NCBI GenBank assembly: GCA_020086605.1
Contig: JACBWW010000003.1
Span: forward strand, 59,259,923-59,323,922
DNA: 64,000 bases
Direction of reading: 5' to 3'
From: Lanius collurio
Taxonomy: Eukaryota; Chordata; Aves; Passeriformes; Laniidae
This document shows, piece by piece, positions 12,699 to 25,600 of the stretch. The notes beneath the pieces were generated by a model. The model worked only from the letters and a program-made list of their open reading frames with translations. It did no database searches and was not told the origin of the DNA. Position 1 is the stretch's first letter. Every line of letters starts with the position of its first letter. The position numbers and the translations under genes were made by a program.

Positions 12699-15600
12699 GG
12701 TCTGTTGAGATTGTTATGTGCCTGGGCTCCCATTCCATGGACTTTTCTTCTGATGAGCTAGTGAATGACTGAGTATGTTTTAAAGCATTAGGGAATCTTC
12801 AGCTGCATGTTTAGCCTGTAGTCCATAGGTTATGTGCAGTCATTGATACTCATTTTTCTACATTGCAAGGCTTGAGGGAATCTTCAGTGGTATTTTAGCT
12901 TTTAGGCAAATGAAACAATCAGTAAATTATTTACAATACTGATTTTCTTACTGTATATGGTAAAGTAATTAGAAGATTTTTCTGTTTCTGAACTGCTTTG
13001 GTGTTTTGACAATTTCAAGGTTTGAGTTTTGCAATACACTTCATTCTTTACAGTCAATGTCTTTCAACAACATGTTGTCAGTGGTGGCATCTCTTCTTGT
13101 GGGCAGACATCTGCCTGCTAGGGGTGTTTTGTGCCTTTGTACCATGTCACTAAAAAGTAACTTTTAGTTTTTGCTTTTAGTCATTTATTAATATCCACAA
13201 GTTGTTCAGGACACTACTGTGGTAGAAAACAAATAAGCCAGCAAAGCTAAGGAAGTTCTTTTGGGCATCCTATGGACAAAGGCACAAATGATAAACAGCA
13301 GATGAATGAAATTGGACAGTATCTCTCTAAGTTACTGATACAGAATTCTTCTTTTGTTCACAGAAAAAGTAGATATGATCATGTAACGAACTAAAAAGTT
13401 TTCATTCCGAAACATTTTAATCGTTGTTGAAGGGACAGTTTCAAAGCAGGCTCTCAAATTTAAGATCCAAGAGCTGATTCAGATATTGGAGCAACACACT
13501 GAAACACTTTTTTTTTATTAGCAGACTTCCTAAAGAAGAGGTTTCCTGAGTCAGGCCATCCATCTGGCCAGCCCCATGTTTTGTCTGCACTAGAAATAGG
13601 ATGTCAGATCAATACAAACATACTGTGAAAGATCTGTGCAAATTGGCCTTTCCCTAAATGTATCTTTCACTTCTAGCAAACTGAAGTTTCATTTACCAAA
13701 ATTTTTAAGAAGCCCATTGGTTTTATCAGTCGCTTGACAGATCTGGGCTCCCCAAGTTCAATGCATCTTTTTTCCTTGCTGGCTTACTGAATTCACAGCT
13801 TTGTGTGGCGGGAGCTGTGCTTGTCCTTGAACTTCCTTTCTGACTCCACTGGCTCTACACCATTGCCTCTAGTCCGGAGAAGGTTAAATACTGCATTACT
13901 GAAAAGACCCAAAGCAGTTTTGTCCCACCAACACCAAGAGTTTGGCACCCTGTTGCTGTTGTTGTGTGACTGGTGGTGACTTTTCTCACTGCCTCAGCTG
14001 GTTTTTTTTGTCAAATATTGAATCAATTCAAGGTACAAATCCTGTGTGTCACTACAGGTTGCAGATCTGGCTCCTGCTTGGGATTTCAAACCAATCTGCA
14101 TCCCAGGTGTTGTGAGAATAAAATATCTATTTTTCTACCTGGAATCATTGTGGTACTATTGGATAGAGAAAAACTGTTATCTTCAATGAATAAGCAAGAA
14201 AAAAAAGCCATTTTACCTCTCCTACAAATGGTCAGTTCCTGCAGGGGCAAATGCAAACTCAAGTATCCTTACATGGTCTTTAGATCCTTCTGTCACCAAA
14301 GGCACTTTTCCAAATGTTAAATTATAATTTAAAATTTGACAAGCCCTGTGCCCACTTTTCTGATCTAGCCAAATTTAGCATGAAAAACCTGAAACTTCCC
14401 CACCATTTTTCAGTTTGAAGAATGTGTCATGTATAAAGTGAATACACTGAAAAGTGTTTTATCTGGAGCTGTCATCTTGTTGTCTTTTAATTTTGCATCA
14501 CATGAGGACTTAATCAGAGATGATAGAGATAAGTGCTTCAAAAGGAAAGAAATGCGCTGAATGTAAACCTTAGTTCTCTATCTGTAAGTGTAATAAATGG
14601 TGTTAGTCTGTTTTTATGTAGCTTTCTTAAAATGTGTGAGAGGATTGTCCAACACTGGTGCTTTATTTAACACAGAAGAACAATTTATTATTTAAAATAA
14701 ATGAACTGATTGATGTGAGCATAGTTTCACAATGTTTCCAGTTCTTAAAATTTGTTTCCAATTTGTTGCCTCATTTGAGAGGGCCCCTCCAGTTCTTTTT
14801 TTTAAGCTAAGGTTGACTTCTCAGGTTCAGTTTATTTTGGGTAAGAGTAACCTTTCTGTGGATACAGATGTCTGTGTATTTATATACAGGAATCATTTTT
14901 CCCTGGGCCTTTCTATATGTAAAATTGCAGTTGCACAAACTGTCTCTTCCGCTAAGAAAGTGTATGCAAAACTGGAACAATGAATAAATGTCTGCTTCTC
15001 CCTTAAGGTTTGTGATTTCAGTGTCTCATCTCACTGACCTTTTTCTTTGCCCTAACAGTTAAAGTTTGTAGTATAGATTGAGTAGCTTTTGCCATTATGT
15101 ACAACAAACAAAACCCTCATTTCCAGCACTAGAGCAAATATTTTGAAGACATGATAATGTTAAGGCTGTATTGCCACAGGGATATTTTCCACTTACTCCT
15201 TTTTTGCTCTTCATTGATGAGCTAATTTAAGATATTACTCCACCTTTTCTCAGGTGCTGAAACTAGAAGTCAATTCCATTGTCCCTTCTCTGAAGGTTAT
15301 GCAAGGCTTTTCTTTGTATTTGACCAGCCATAGATAGACAAGTGCCTCTTTTTCTCTGATGAATGTGAATTCCACATACTGCTTTGTAAACAACTTTTTT
15401 TCCTTTTTAATCCACAGGCTCTTGCATCCCCTTGAAAGTGCATGTACCAAGATGCCCACTTTGGTTTGACGCACATCTAGAAGTGGTTTAAGTGATGCCA
15501 ATTGCCAAAATTCCTTTTCTCAGTTTTATAAGAGGCTTTTAAGACTTGGCTGTTCTTCCCAACTTGAGTAGTTCATAGGTTGTTTTCTGAGTGTTTCTGA

Positions 15601-16469
15601 AGGAAAGAAAAATCATCTTGGGAATCAACACTGTGTATATACTGTGAGTTTGTGCTTCTTTCTGGTAATAATAACCCTTTGATACTTCCTGCTTTCCTGT
15701 CTGCCTTACTCCATTGTCAGCCTTTTATAACAAAAAATAAAGAAGGCAAGTAAGTAGTGACCTTAATAAATAAACTCCTTAATAAACTCCTCTCCCCATT
15801 TGCTGTGCAAGGAGCCTGAATGACACTTTACTAATAACTTTAGAAAATTGGACTAAATATCACTCACAGACCCCTAACACACTCTGGAGATGTTTCATTG
15901 GCTTGGAGACATCACAGCACCTGTAAGCACTGACTGTTGTCCCTGCAGAGCCTGTCATGGCACTGGACTGGCCTCTTTCTTGTTGCTGCCTTGTGTCTGC
16001 CCTACTTTAGTCAGTGGAGCTGCATCCATACTGTTTTTCACTTAATAAATAACCATATTATGAGTTGTATTCACTCCTAATGTGCAGCACTCAGAGGCCT
16101 CACTCTGGTCTGTCCCTCAGCAGGCTCAGCTGTCTGGGAATGCAGAAATGTGCACTTCCACTTGGGAGTGCAGAGCCTGGCTGCACCCTGGGGCACGTCA
16201 GAGCCAGAGCTCTGCCCAGGGTCATGCCAATATGCTCAGTTTACTTGCTGGAATAACTGAGCCCCTCTGCCACCCACTGTGCCTGCTGCCACTTGGCTCA
16301 GTTGTGCTCCCTGGAGTGGGGATGAGAACTTGCTGAGTGAGGAGAGCCAGGGGGGCAGTTCCAGCTGAAAGGGCCTCTTGCAGTTTGCTCAGAAGCCTCA
16401 TGTGCGTCACTCACCCCATTCTGTGCCCAGCCACCAGCACAGAAGTGAACCCATCCCCGTGATGGGCGC
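12699..16469. other. PHF20L1-TG intergenic region
   Basis: I see no gene here. Another AATAAA lies at 14983-14988, with GT-rich sequence downstream. Near 15762-15790 there is a short local duplication containing AATAAATAAACTCC followed by AATAAACTCC. The last 400 bases, before the TG TATA box, are richer in G+C and probably hold TG promoter elements; I could not place NKX2-1 or PAX8 sites with confidence. Confidence 0.45.
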
Positions 16470-16477
16470 TATAAAAG
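16470..16477 (+). promoter_or_regulatory. TG: TG core promoter TATA box
   Basis: TATAAAAG lies 80 bp upstream of the chosen start codon. With normal TATA-to-start spacing, transcription would begin near 16500 and leave a 5' UTR of about 50 bases. Mammalian TG genes also have a TATA-containing promoter and a short leader. Confidence 0.8.
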
Positions 16478-16549
16478 GGCAGTGAAGGCTCTGTGGGGTG
16501 CACAGAGCTGCCTCACGGACAGAAGGGAATGGGGGTCTCCCCTTGCAAG

Positions 16550-16613
16550 ATGGGTTCCATCCCATTTTGCACTCTCTGTTACTTTATTAGTGTGGCAACA
16601 GCCAATATATTTG
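16550..16613 (+). CDS. TG: TG exon 1: signal peptide
   Basis: Coding part of exon 1, residues 1-21 plus one base. It encodes [18 protein letters not shown], a hydrophobic signal peptide, followed by mature N-terminus NIF. Cleavage after Ala18 is inferred from human TG, whose mature chain also begins NIFEYQ. The ATG at 16550 has a strong context (A at -3, G at +4). An in-frame ATG at 16529 would add seven residues. Donor GTAAGT at 16614, phase 1. The 1.5-kb intron 1 shows nothing recognisable. Confidence 0.9.
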
Positions 16614-19600
16614 GTAAGTCCACTTGTCCTTCTCCTCTGCCTGTGCCCAAGGGTGACTGTGATCTTTGTGCTGCTCTGTGTGTTGTCCTGATGAAATATT
16701 ATAATGATCTTAAATCTTGCACACTGCAAACTTAGCTGGTTATTGAGTGCTGTGCAAACTAAGTCTGAGCTCCAGGTTAAAAACTAAACTGTAAGGATCT
16801 TTAAGTGGTCAGGCTTACCTGAGTTTGTACACTTGGATTTTGGGTGGAAAAAAAAATGTTTTCTCGAAGGCTAGAGAAGGAGCATAGGTAAGAAAAGGTG
16901 CTGCTGCAGTGTTGTGAAAGTCCTCAATCACATCTACTGCATGTGCCATCATCTAATTTGGGCTTGAACTTTAAGTTATTGGATATCTGAGTGCTGGCCC
17001 CAGTTCTTTGGCCTGAGTTTGATAGTCCTGCACAACCAGAAATTTGAATCACTGTATTAATTAGTCATTTAACTCAGATGTCTTGGTAGACCCTCTCTAG
17101 CACTGTGCACAGGTATCTCCACATATCCCAGAGCAACTGATGTTTGAGGTGACAATAGGGACAATACATGTCATTTCTAGAGATGAGATCGCCTGAAATT
17201 TTGCAGTCTCTTAAAAATTTTCACATAGTCTTAAGAGGACACAGTAAAAACTCTCAGAAACAGATGTGATTGAGAAGCACTAGAATAACAGGAATCATCT
17301 GCAGCAGTAGAAGTTCCATGAGTTGCAAATTATTTCAGGCTGAAAAGTATTCAGAATATTTATGATGTATTTGCACTGCTGTGTGTGATTGTGCTCAGAC
17401 CAAATACTGGCTTAAGCAAACCTTTGGACTAAATTGCCATACCTGTGGGTTTGTTTGCTGTATTTTTATAAACATTTTTATTTTTATAAAATCAGTGGTA
17501 TTAAGAGCATGACATTCATCAGATTTTGAGGGTGTAGAAAGTGTCAGATCAAGTAATCTGTTGTGTAAAAAGAACTTAATGAATTTCAACATTCTACTAA
17601 AACCACAGCAAATGCAGCTTTGAATGCATTACATTTTTTCTAGATGTCTTCAGTAGTTGATCATTTGCTCCAGTGAAAATTGAGAGTGCTCCTAATATGA
17701 ATTAGTCTGATGCTACTGCTAGAAATTGATTTCTTTTAAATCTTTCATGAGATTAAGAGCAATACCTCTCCTTTTGGTGAAATAGTGAGGGACTTAGCTT
17801 CAGTAAAGAATAATTACTCAGAAAATTTAATAGTGATATGTGTGGTTATGCAAAGGGCTCTTTTGTGGTCATAGGCATAGCTAAGTAAAGAACCCTGAGT
17901 ACCAGAAAATTATAGCTGTACTAGTACAGAACAGAGCTGGGACTAACTAAACACAGGCCTGGGAAAGGGGTTCACCACCGTGTGCTCATCCTGCAGCTGG
18001 CAGAACTGTGAGTTTGATCAGTACCTCCCTGTGCTGTCCCACACAGAAACCCACATAAGCAGCAATGGGGAAACAGCCAGGGAGGATGAGAATGAGCTTG
18101 TGGTGAAACCACCCTTAGGTGTTTTAAACCAACAGGGGTTTTTATCTTGCTGTTTTCAGAGTATCAGACCGATTCCCAACCATTGCGTCCATGTGAACTT
18201 CAGAGGGAAAAGGCTTTTTCAGCAGGAGAAGCCTTCGTTCCTCAGTGCTCAGAGGATGGCCAGTTCAGGTAATTAATCCCTGCTATTAATGTGCTGATGT
18301 ATGGCATGACCTTTATTGCTAATGAAAGTTTTAAGCTGTCTTGGAGAGCCACTTTATCCGTGCACTGGAGGATGGGAAGTCCAGAAGACTTGAAGTGACT
18401 TTGCTGAGCCATGTCACAGATCCAGCCTCTCCCAAATGAATTCCCTGTTGTTGGAAAATAATCTCTGGGTTAAGAAGTCAATTTAAGATTAACAGGCTAA
18501 TTGTGGCAGCATTATTTGCATGTTAAATAGTTGGTGCATTTTTCTGTCTTCCTACACATGCTCATGGGTGAATGTGTGAGCCAGCTGGCACAGCTCAGCC
18601 AAGCAACTGAGAACTTATCCACCCTCATAAGTGGCACAGTCAAGTTTCCTTCTAAAGGCAGTAAAGGAACTAAAAAGCACACGGAGAACAGTGATTTAGG
18701 GAGCAGCATGTTGCTTGAAGGTGCAAGAAGCTAAAAAGTTGAGGCTGAGTACAGATTGTAATTTCTTTACTATTTTTGTTACCTCTGGTGGCAAGTGTGA
18801 CCATTCTAGATTTGATTTAGAAACTGTTTCAAAGTGTTTGGTGAATCTCAGATAATGAGAATTAGGGTTCTGTCCGAACTGCTTGCTTCTTCCATGACTT
18901 CAAGTCATGTATCTTCAATTCCTGAAAAGTTCAGAGAATTACTAGAATTAAGGGCTCCCACTGATTAAAGTCACCAGAAAGGCAGCTCTTGACAGTTCCA
19001 TTATTTGTGATTTTAAAGTATTTGATATGATTTGGTTTGCTTTATGGTTTTGTTTATGTCTGGAACTGACTACACACACAAAATAAAATATTACTTGTGA
19101 TCTTCTTCAGGACAGTCCAGTGCAGTATGAATGGTCTTTCCTGTTGGTGTGTAGATGAGAATGGTGTTGAGGTTCCTGGCAGCAAACAGAATGGATATCC
19201 CACATCTTGTAAGTAAAAGGTTTCTATTTTCACTCAGATTGAGTAAAGAACCCTTTCAATCTGCATTTGAAGTGCTGAAATCCAGAATAGGCTAGCTGCA
19301 GACTCCAGTGGAATCTATTTTGTGGTAATTTGCCTCTCTAGTGGAAATTCTGGAGTTTCTTCAGGGTTTATCACTGAAACCTGATACACCTGGATGTCTG
19401 TATTTATGAAGGTCTCAGTAAGATAAATTGTGAATAAAAGATTGATTTAGTGTAATGGCTTTTGAGTTGGAGAGCTTCAACCCCATCTGTGGTGGGCTTC
19501 TCTGTACCAATTTTCACAACCTCAGGTCCATCAATGTCCTCCTGCCACCTGGGTGGCAGGCTCAGAACTTGTAGTTCTGAGAAAACTCAGATGTTGCCTC

Positions 19601-22600
19601 AGTAAATGATTCAGTGCCCACCAAGAACCTTCCTCTAACAGTGCCCCTCTCTGGTACTTCAGGTTTGTCCTTTTGCCAGCTGCAAAAGCAGAGGATCTTG
19701 GTGAGCAGATACATCAACAGCAGCAGTATCTCCTACATCCCTCAGTGCCTGGATTCAGGGGCTTTTGATGAGGTGCAGTGTGACATGGAGCTGGGGCAGT
19801 GCTGGTGTGTAGATACAGAAGGAATGGAGATTTATGGCACCAGACAAAGAGGAAAACCAGCACAGTGTAAGTAATACTCAACAAAATGATGGATTTTGTA
19901 AGTTTGAAAGGTTTGGTGTGAATAGGGACCCAGAAGATTATTTGGTCCAATTCCCTGCTCTTCATAAAAACAAGATGATGCACCTCAGTGTCCCTGCTCA
20001 ATGTAATGAATGTAACCCCCTTTTAAACAGCAGTGTGGCTATTGAGCTATTTGTGGGAAGTTAATACCCAAATAAACATTACCTTTTTCCCCATCAGGTC
20101 CGGGGAGCTGTGAGATCCGAGACCGTCGCATTCTGCACGGCTTTGGGGAGAAGAGCCCACCACAGTGCTCAGCAGATGGAGAGTTCCTGCCCGTCCAGTG
20201 CAAGTTTGTCAACACAACAGACATGAGTGTTTTTGATCTTGTTCATAGTTACAACAGGTAAGAGCTCAGGCTTCTGAATCAGGAAGGTAATCCTGCATAC
20301 CCCTCAAGGCACCATCTAACTGCTTTTTTGTGATTTTTGCCTCATGAAGCCCTTATTCTGTAACTGTACATGATGTTGTTTTCTGTTGAAGAATGGAGCA
20401 AGTGAAAAAACTTTTTCTTCTGAATGAAATCTGCTGATTAAAAATAATTGTTCCATCCCTGCAGTTTAATTGATGTGTCCTCACACAGTGCTGGATACCA
20501 TGTTGTGTTCTGTATTTGGAAAAGTAGCCAGGGCTACTTCTGAGGCAGACAGACAACAGCAAATGAGATAAATAGAGAAGGAGCAGAGAAATTTGGATAC
20601 ATACATGAGGTAGGAAAGACAATTCCATATGGGAGATGAAAGCAGATGGACAAGTGACAACGTGCAAAGATGAAGTTCTGGGGTTGCTCACACAGGTGAA
20701 GCAGCAAGTGATGAACAGCTGTGCTGGGCACAACTGGCTTTAGTTGCAGAGGGTAGGCAGATGCTTCAGAGCACTGGGTGAAATCCTTGTCTGTGGGGGA
20801 AGGAAGCTGTTGTCCTGTGGAGGAGCTGGGAATTAATACTGTGGTGGAGACATAAGGGATGGGCAAGGGGAACTGCTGTGAGAGGAGTTTATGTTGGTGC
20901 AGATATTCAGACTCTCCAGAGAAACCTTTTGGTGTCCCTAGAAGTGTCACTGACTCAACACCTCAGTCAGCAGCAGTTTCCCTGGTGGAGGGCAGTGCAA
21001 TAAACTCCTTGTGACTTGGCTCTCTGGCAGCAAAGACATTTTATTGTAAATGTCAGTTTTGCTGTTTGGATGTTTTTCAATGTAAGTAAAACTGAAAGAC
21101 AGATCTGAATGCACAGTATAAATTTGTCAGCACTTCAGGAGAGGTTATTCTGGTGAGAGCAAAATAATCTGGCTCTTTCGTTTGTTGGTCTGTGGAGTGT
21201 GGAAATGCTAAAAAAGCAATTACAGTGGAGAAATCAATGCTTTAAATTGACTTTTTTCCCTCCCACTGGGTGATTTGTCTGCAGAGACCTGTGAGATTGG
21301 ATTTATTTTCTGTGTATGTCATGAAATTAATCACAGCAGGATCATTTCACTCCCAGCTGTCTGCCTTCTAATTACGGCATTGGCTTAACCTATTGCTATC
21401 ATATCTGAGTATTTCAGGTCATTAATATATTTATTTTCATACTACTCCTGCCTGAAATGTCATTATTCCTTTCCAAAATCAGAGCAGAATATGGAGTTGA
21501 AGGGATGAGTTCCACAGCAAAGGACTGTAGTTGGACAGGGGTTTAAACCTGTATTTTGTTTTATATGGAGCCAGTGGAGCAACTTTCTTTGGTTCCACAG
21601 ACTGATTTTTGAAATCTACACATATCATCCTACTCTCTTTCCAAATTATTTCCCTAGACCTTCATAAATATCCCAGAATAAACCAGTATGTTAAACCACC
21701 ACCCCCAAACAAAAAAATGGAGAAACTCAGAAGTTTGGAGCTAAGACTTTCCCAAAAAGAAAGATGAACCTAAATTTCCTGCCTCACCCCAAGGGCTTGG
21801 CTGCTGTTACTTATTTTGTATGGGCTGTGTCCAGGTCCTGCCTGGATGGGCAGTCATATAGAATACCCTGTAGCAGACTGATGGAAATTATCAAAAAATC
21901 AAAAGTCAAGGAAGATCTTTTTACTTTCTTGCTGTAATCAGTAGTGAGTTGTCTTTGCTGGAAGCCAAGAGCAGAGACTCATAGTTTGGAGAAAAGGTCA
22001 ACAACATCACTTTTATTTATTTTCCTGTATTTTTGAGTGTGAACATTCTTGTTGAAACACATGGAGACACTAAGTTTATCCATAACTTAATCATAGTTAC
22101 AGTTGATTTGGACTGGCTCTGATAAATGAGGAATTCTATGTTATTGCTACTCATATTGAGGGCTGTTAAAGAGTCTGGGAAAAGAAAAAATGTGGTAAGA
22201 AGTGAGTTTTCCACATAAGGTGAGAAAAGTTCTGCTCTCTTGTTCGTGTGAACCAAATTTATATCTGTTTGTAATTTACTTAACTTTACTCTCAACTTGC
22301 AACAAAAGTAACCAGAATGTCAAGATGTGATTGCACATCTGCCCCAAAGTAACATAATTGTGCATGTGACCTCTTAATGTTGAGGATGAAAGAAGCAGGA
22401 TGCAGAGTTTTTTCACTGAACCTGTTTCACTCGGGTAGAGATTCAGGTGCTGAGGTGATGAGCTCCAAGAACTTGAGTAGTGCAGAGAAAAGATCATATT
22501 CCTGACTGGGCAGTGGGCAGTGCATGATAATCCAGGGGAGCTGAAAGGTCTTGAAATACTCCAAGCTGTTTATATGTACACTGAAGACCATAGGAATATG

Positions 22601-25600
22601 GTATTTATGTGTTTATGCCTTAAATTGTATTGTTTTCATGCTGGCAGAAGCCCCTCTGTGCCCTGAAGTGTGACATTCTGATCTCTCTCAGCATGCCAGT
22701 GTCAGCAGTGGAACAGGATTTGATGATCCAAAGTGGAGGGAGTCAGTGGACTTTTTATCTGAAGGTGTGGAAGGGTGTGGAAGGGTGCCAGAGCAAAGCA
22801 GCACTACACAGGAATGTGCAAATTCTGAGACAGGAGCACTGCTGGGTAACACTGGGACAGCCCTGAGGTTACAGCCCCTTCTTCTGACAGAGGCACTGCT
22901 GCTTTGTGCCTTCCCAAGCCTGTGCTTTGATGTCCTGTGGAAGCAGTAACATCTTCAGCTCTCCTGACAGAAGGTGGTGGAGCTCCCAGGAGTCACCTCT
23001 CCTGTGAAGACAGGCTGAGAGAGTTTACCCTGAAGAAGAGAAGGCTTTTGGGAGGCTTCACAGCACCTTCCAGTATCTAAAAGGGGGCTGCAAGAGAGAT
23101 GGAGATGGACTTTAAATCAATGTAGTGTTAGGACAAAGGGAAATGACTTTGGGCTGAAAGAGGGTAGGTTTAGATTTAGATGTTAGGAAGAAATTCTTTC
23201 CTGTGAGAGTGGTGAGGCACGGGCACAGGTTATCTAGAGAAGGTGTGGATGCCTCATCCTTAGAAATGTTGAAGGCCAAGGCTGCATGGAACCCTGAGCA
23301 ACTTGGTCTGGTGGAAGCTGCTCCTGCCCACAGCAGAGGAGTTGGAACTAGATAGTCTTTAAGGCTCCTTCCAACCCAGAATGTTCTATGATTCAGGAAG
23401 AGTCTTGCAGGTGGCAAAGGCCCCTTGCTATGCTCCGCTCACATCAGCACCAGCTCTGAGCCAGACAAGTGTTTCATTGCTGTTCTCATGCTACTCATGC
23501 TAGAGCATCCCTGAGGCTGCTGGAGTGTGGCACTGAATTGAGCCTGGTCATGGTTTCACAGGATAGCTTGGGAACTGCTTTTTCACAGTTAATTAGTGCC
23601 TAATCCACCAATATTCTTATTGCTGAGTGTCCTTTCTTGGTAAAAACCTAATTCGTGTAGTTCTCTGAATGTCTTGAGCAGAAAATTGCACTTCCCTGTT
23701 GCTCGATTTTCTCAAATAAACCACATGTGTCTGGGACACCAGACCTGTCAAGTATTTCAGGGTAAGGGAATGTGCCCCTAATAATATGATTGTTTTAGAA
23801 CTTGGCACTTTGAAACTAGGAAAACTTATCTTTTGCCTGGAGAAGCCCTAGGATGTCTGTAAGTTAAGACCACATTTGTCATGTTTTTTCCAACTCCGAC
23901 CTTTTTAAGTTTCTTTCTTTAATAATTGCTTTGCTGGAATCTGGCTGTAGTCACTACTAGAATACTACACTGGAAACCATCTCTTTGATCTCCAAAAGGA
24001 AAACTCAGTCTTGTAGCATTTTAAAACTCATTTCTCCTTCTCCTTAATCAATTGAACCATGCCCTGAAAATTAAAGCTATTAGTGGCGTTTTTATCAGCT
24101 TTTGTACTTAATTCAGTGAAGAGAGTGTATGTGGCATGTAAGGAAGGGGAAGCAACCTGTTATTTTAGGCATTCTGCCATCCCATGCAGATTTGTGGAAG
24201 GAACTAATGGAAGGGTGTTGTAATAACATTAAGCCAACGCCCATCTATTTTACACTCTTTGACAGGCTTTCAAAGATGAGAATAGAATTGAAAGTGAGTG
24301 TTAGATGCTGAGTACATGCTTAGGAAGGGTCAGAAATCAGTCTGAAGGGAGATTACCTCCTATTTGTTTAGAAAAAATGGCATTTAGGAGACTTGTTACC
24401 CTGCTGAAAGAGCGATGTGGCCCATGTCAGAACTTGGTTGCCAAAAGGAGACCGAAGCATTTTGTGCTGGCCTTGTGCTCTGCAGTCTCCCTTCTCCTAC
24501 AAAATCAGGAAGGAAACAGCTGATACTTTGTCATTGTTGATGGGCCTCCCTGGGCTCTTCACAACAGGCTGCTTTTTCTTCCAGGCTGCCAAGGGCTTTC
24601 CAAAAATTCAGCTCCTTGAGGGAAACGTTCCCGGAGATCTCTGGGTACTGCTACTGCGTGGACAGCCTGGGGAGGGAGTTAGCAGACACAGGTAAGTGCC
24701 TTCCACCATCTCATCCTTTAATCTGGGAGGCATTCAATTCCCAAGGGAACAGGCAAATAACAACTATCAGTTTTCAGATTAATTTGGAAGTTCAGTTTCA
24801 TTCTTGCAAGGGGTAAGACCACTGTGACCACCAGTGCAATGCTCATGGGAAGGGCTGGAGTTCACTGATAAAATCTCACCCTTTGCAGCAAGAGCTTCAG
24901 TCAGCAACAAGTGGAGATGGTGCCTGGGAGCTAATCCTGTCCTCTATGGGATGTGGAGTAGGACTTCTGAACGTCCAGTTTCTGCCCTCACTAGAAAGCA
25001 GTGTCATATTCAATAAGTCCTGTTAGCAAAGCCAGGGGAATATAAAGGGCCTGAAGAATGAATACTTTTCTTCTTGCTTAGGTAGAATCATGGAATTATT
25101 TGGGTTGGAAGAGACCTTTAGAGAACATCTACTCCAACCTCTCTACCATGGGCAGGGACATCCTCTTCTCTCATAACCTCAGGATTTAGGCATGTTATTA
25201 GTTGATGGGAAATTTCAGAAGAAGGAATGGTCTTTTTTAAACAAGGAGGAATGAGGAGTTTGAGAACTTCCAGACCTTCCTTATACTGTTGTTTTAATTT
25301 GTTTTTTTTTTTTTTTTAAGGGGGAAAGATACAAAGCACAATAGCTTTAAAAATTTAGACTATAATTGAGAACTTCAACATTTAGCACCCAGAAAAAAAG
25401 GAAGTTCTCAAAAAATCTGTGCACTTACTCAGAGAAACTACTGAATGTCTTGGCTTTTAGTATGTAACTGAAATGACTGGTAATTGCTTTGGTAGCGTCA
25501 GTTTCCGAAATACCATCAATTCCTTTAGTGCAGCCTGAACCCAACAAAACCACAGCCTACAGCCAGTTATGGGATGTTTCTCCTGCTTGTTTTGGTAGAT

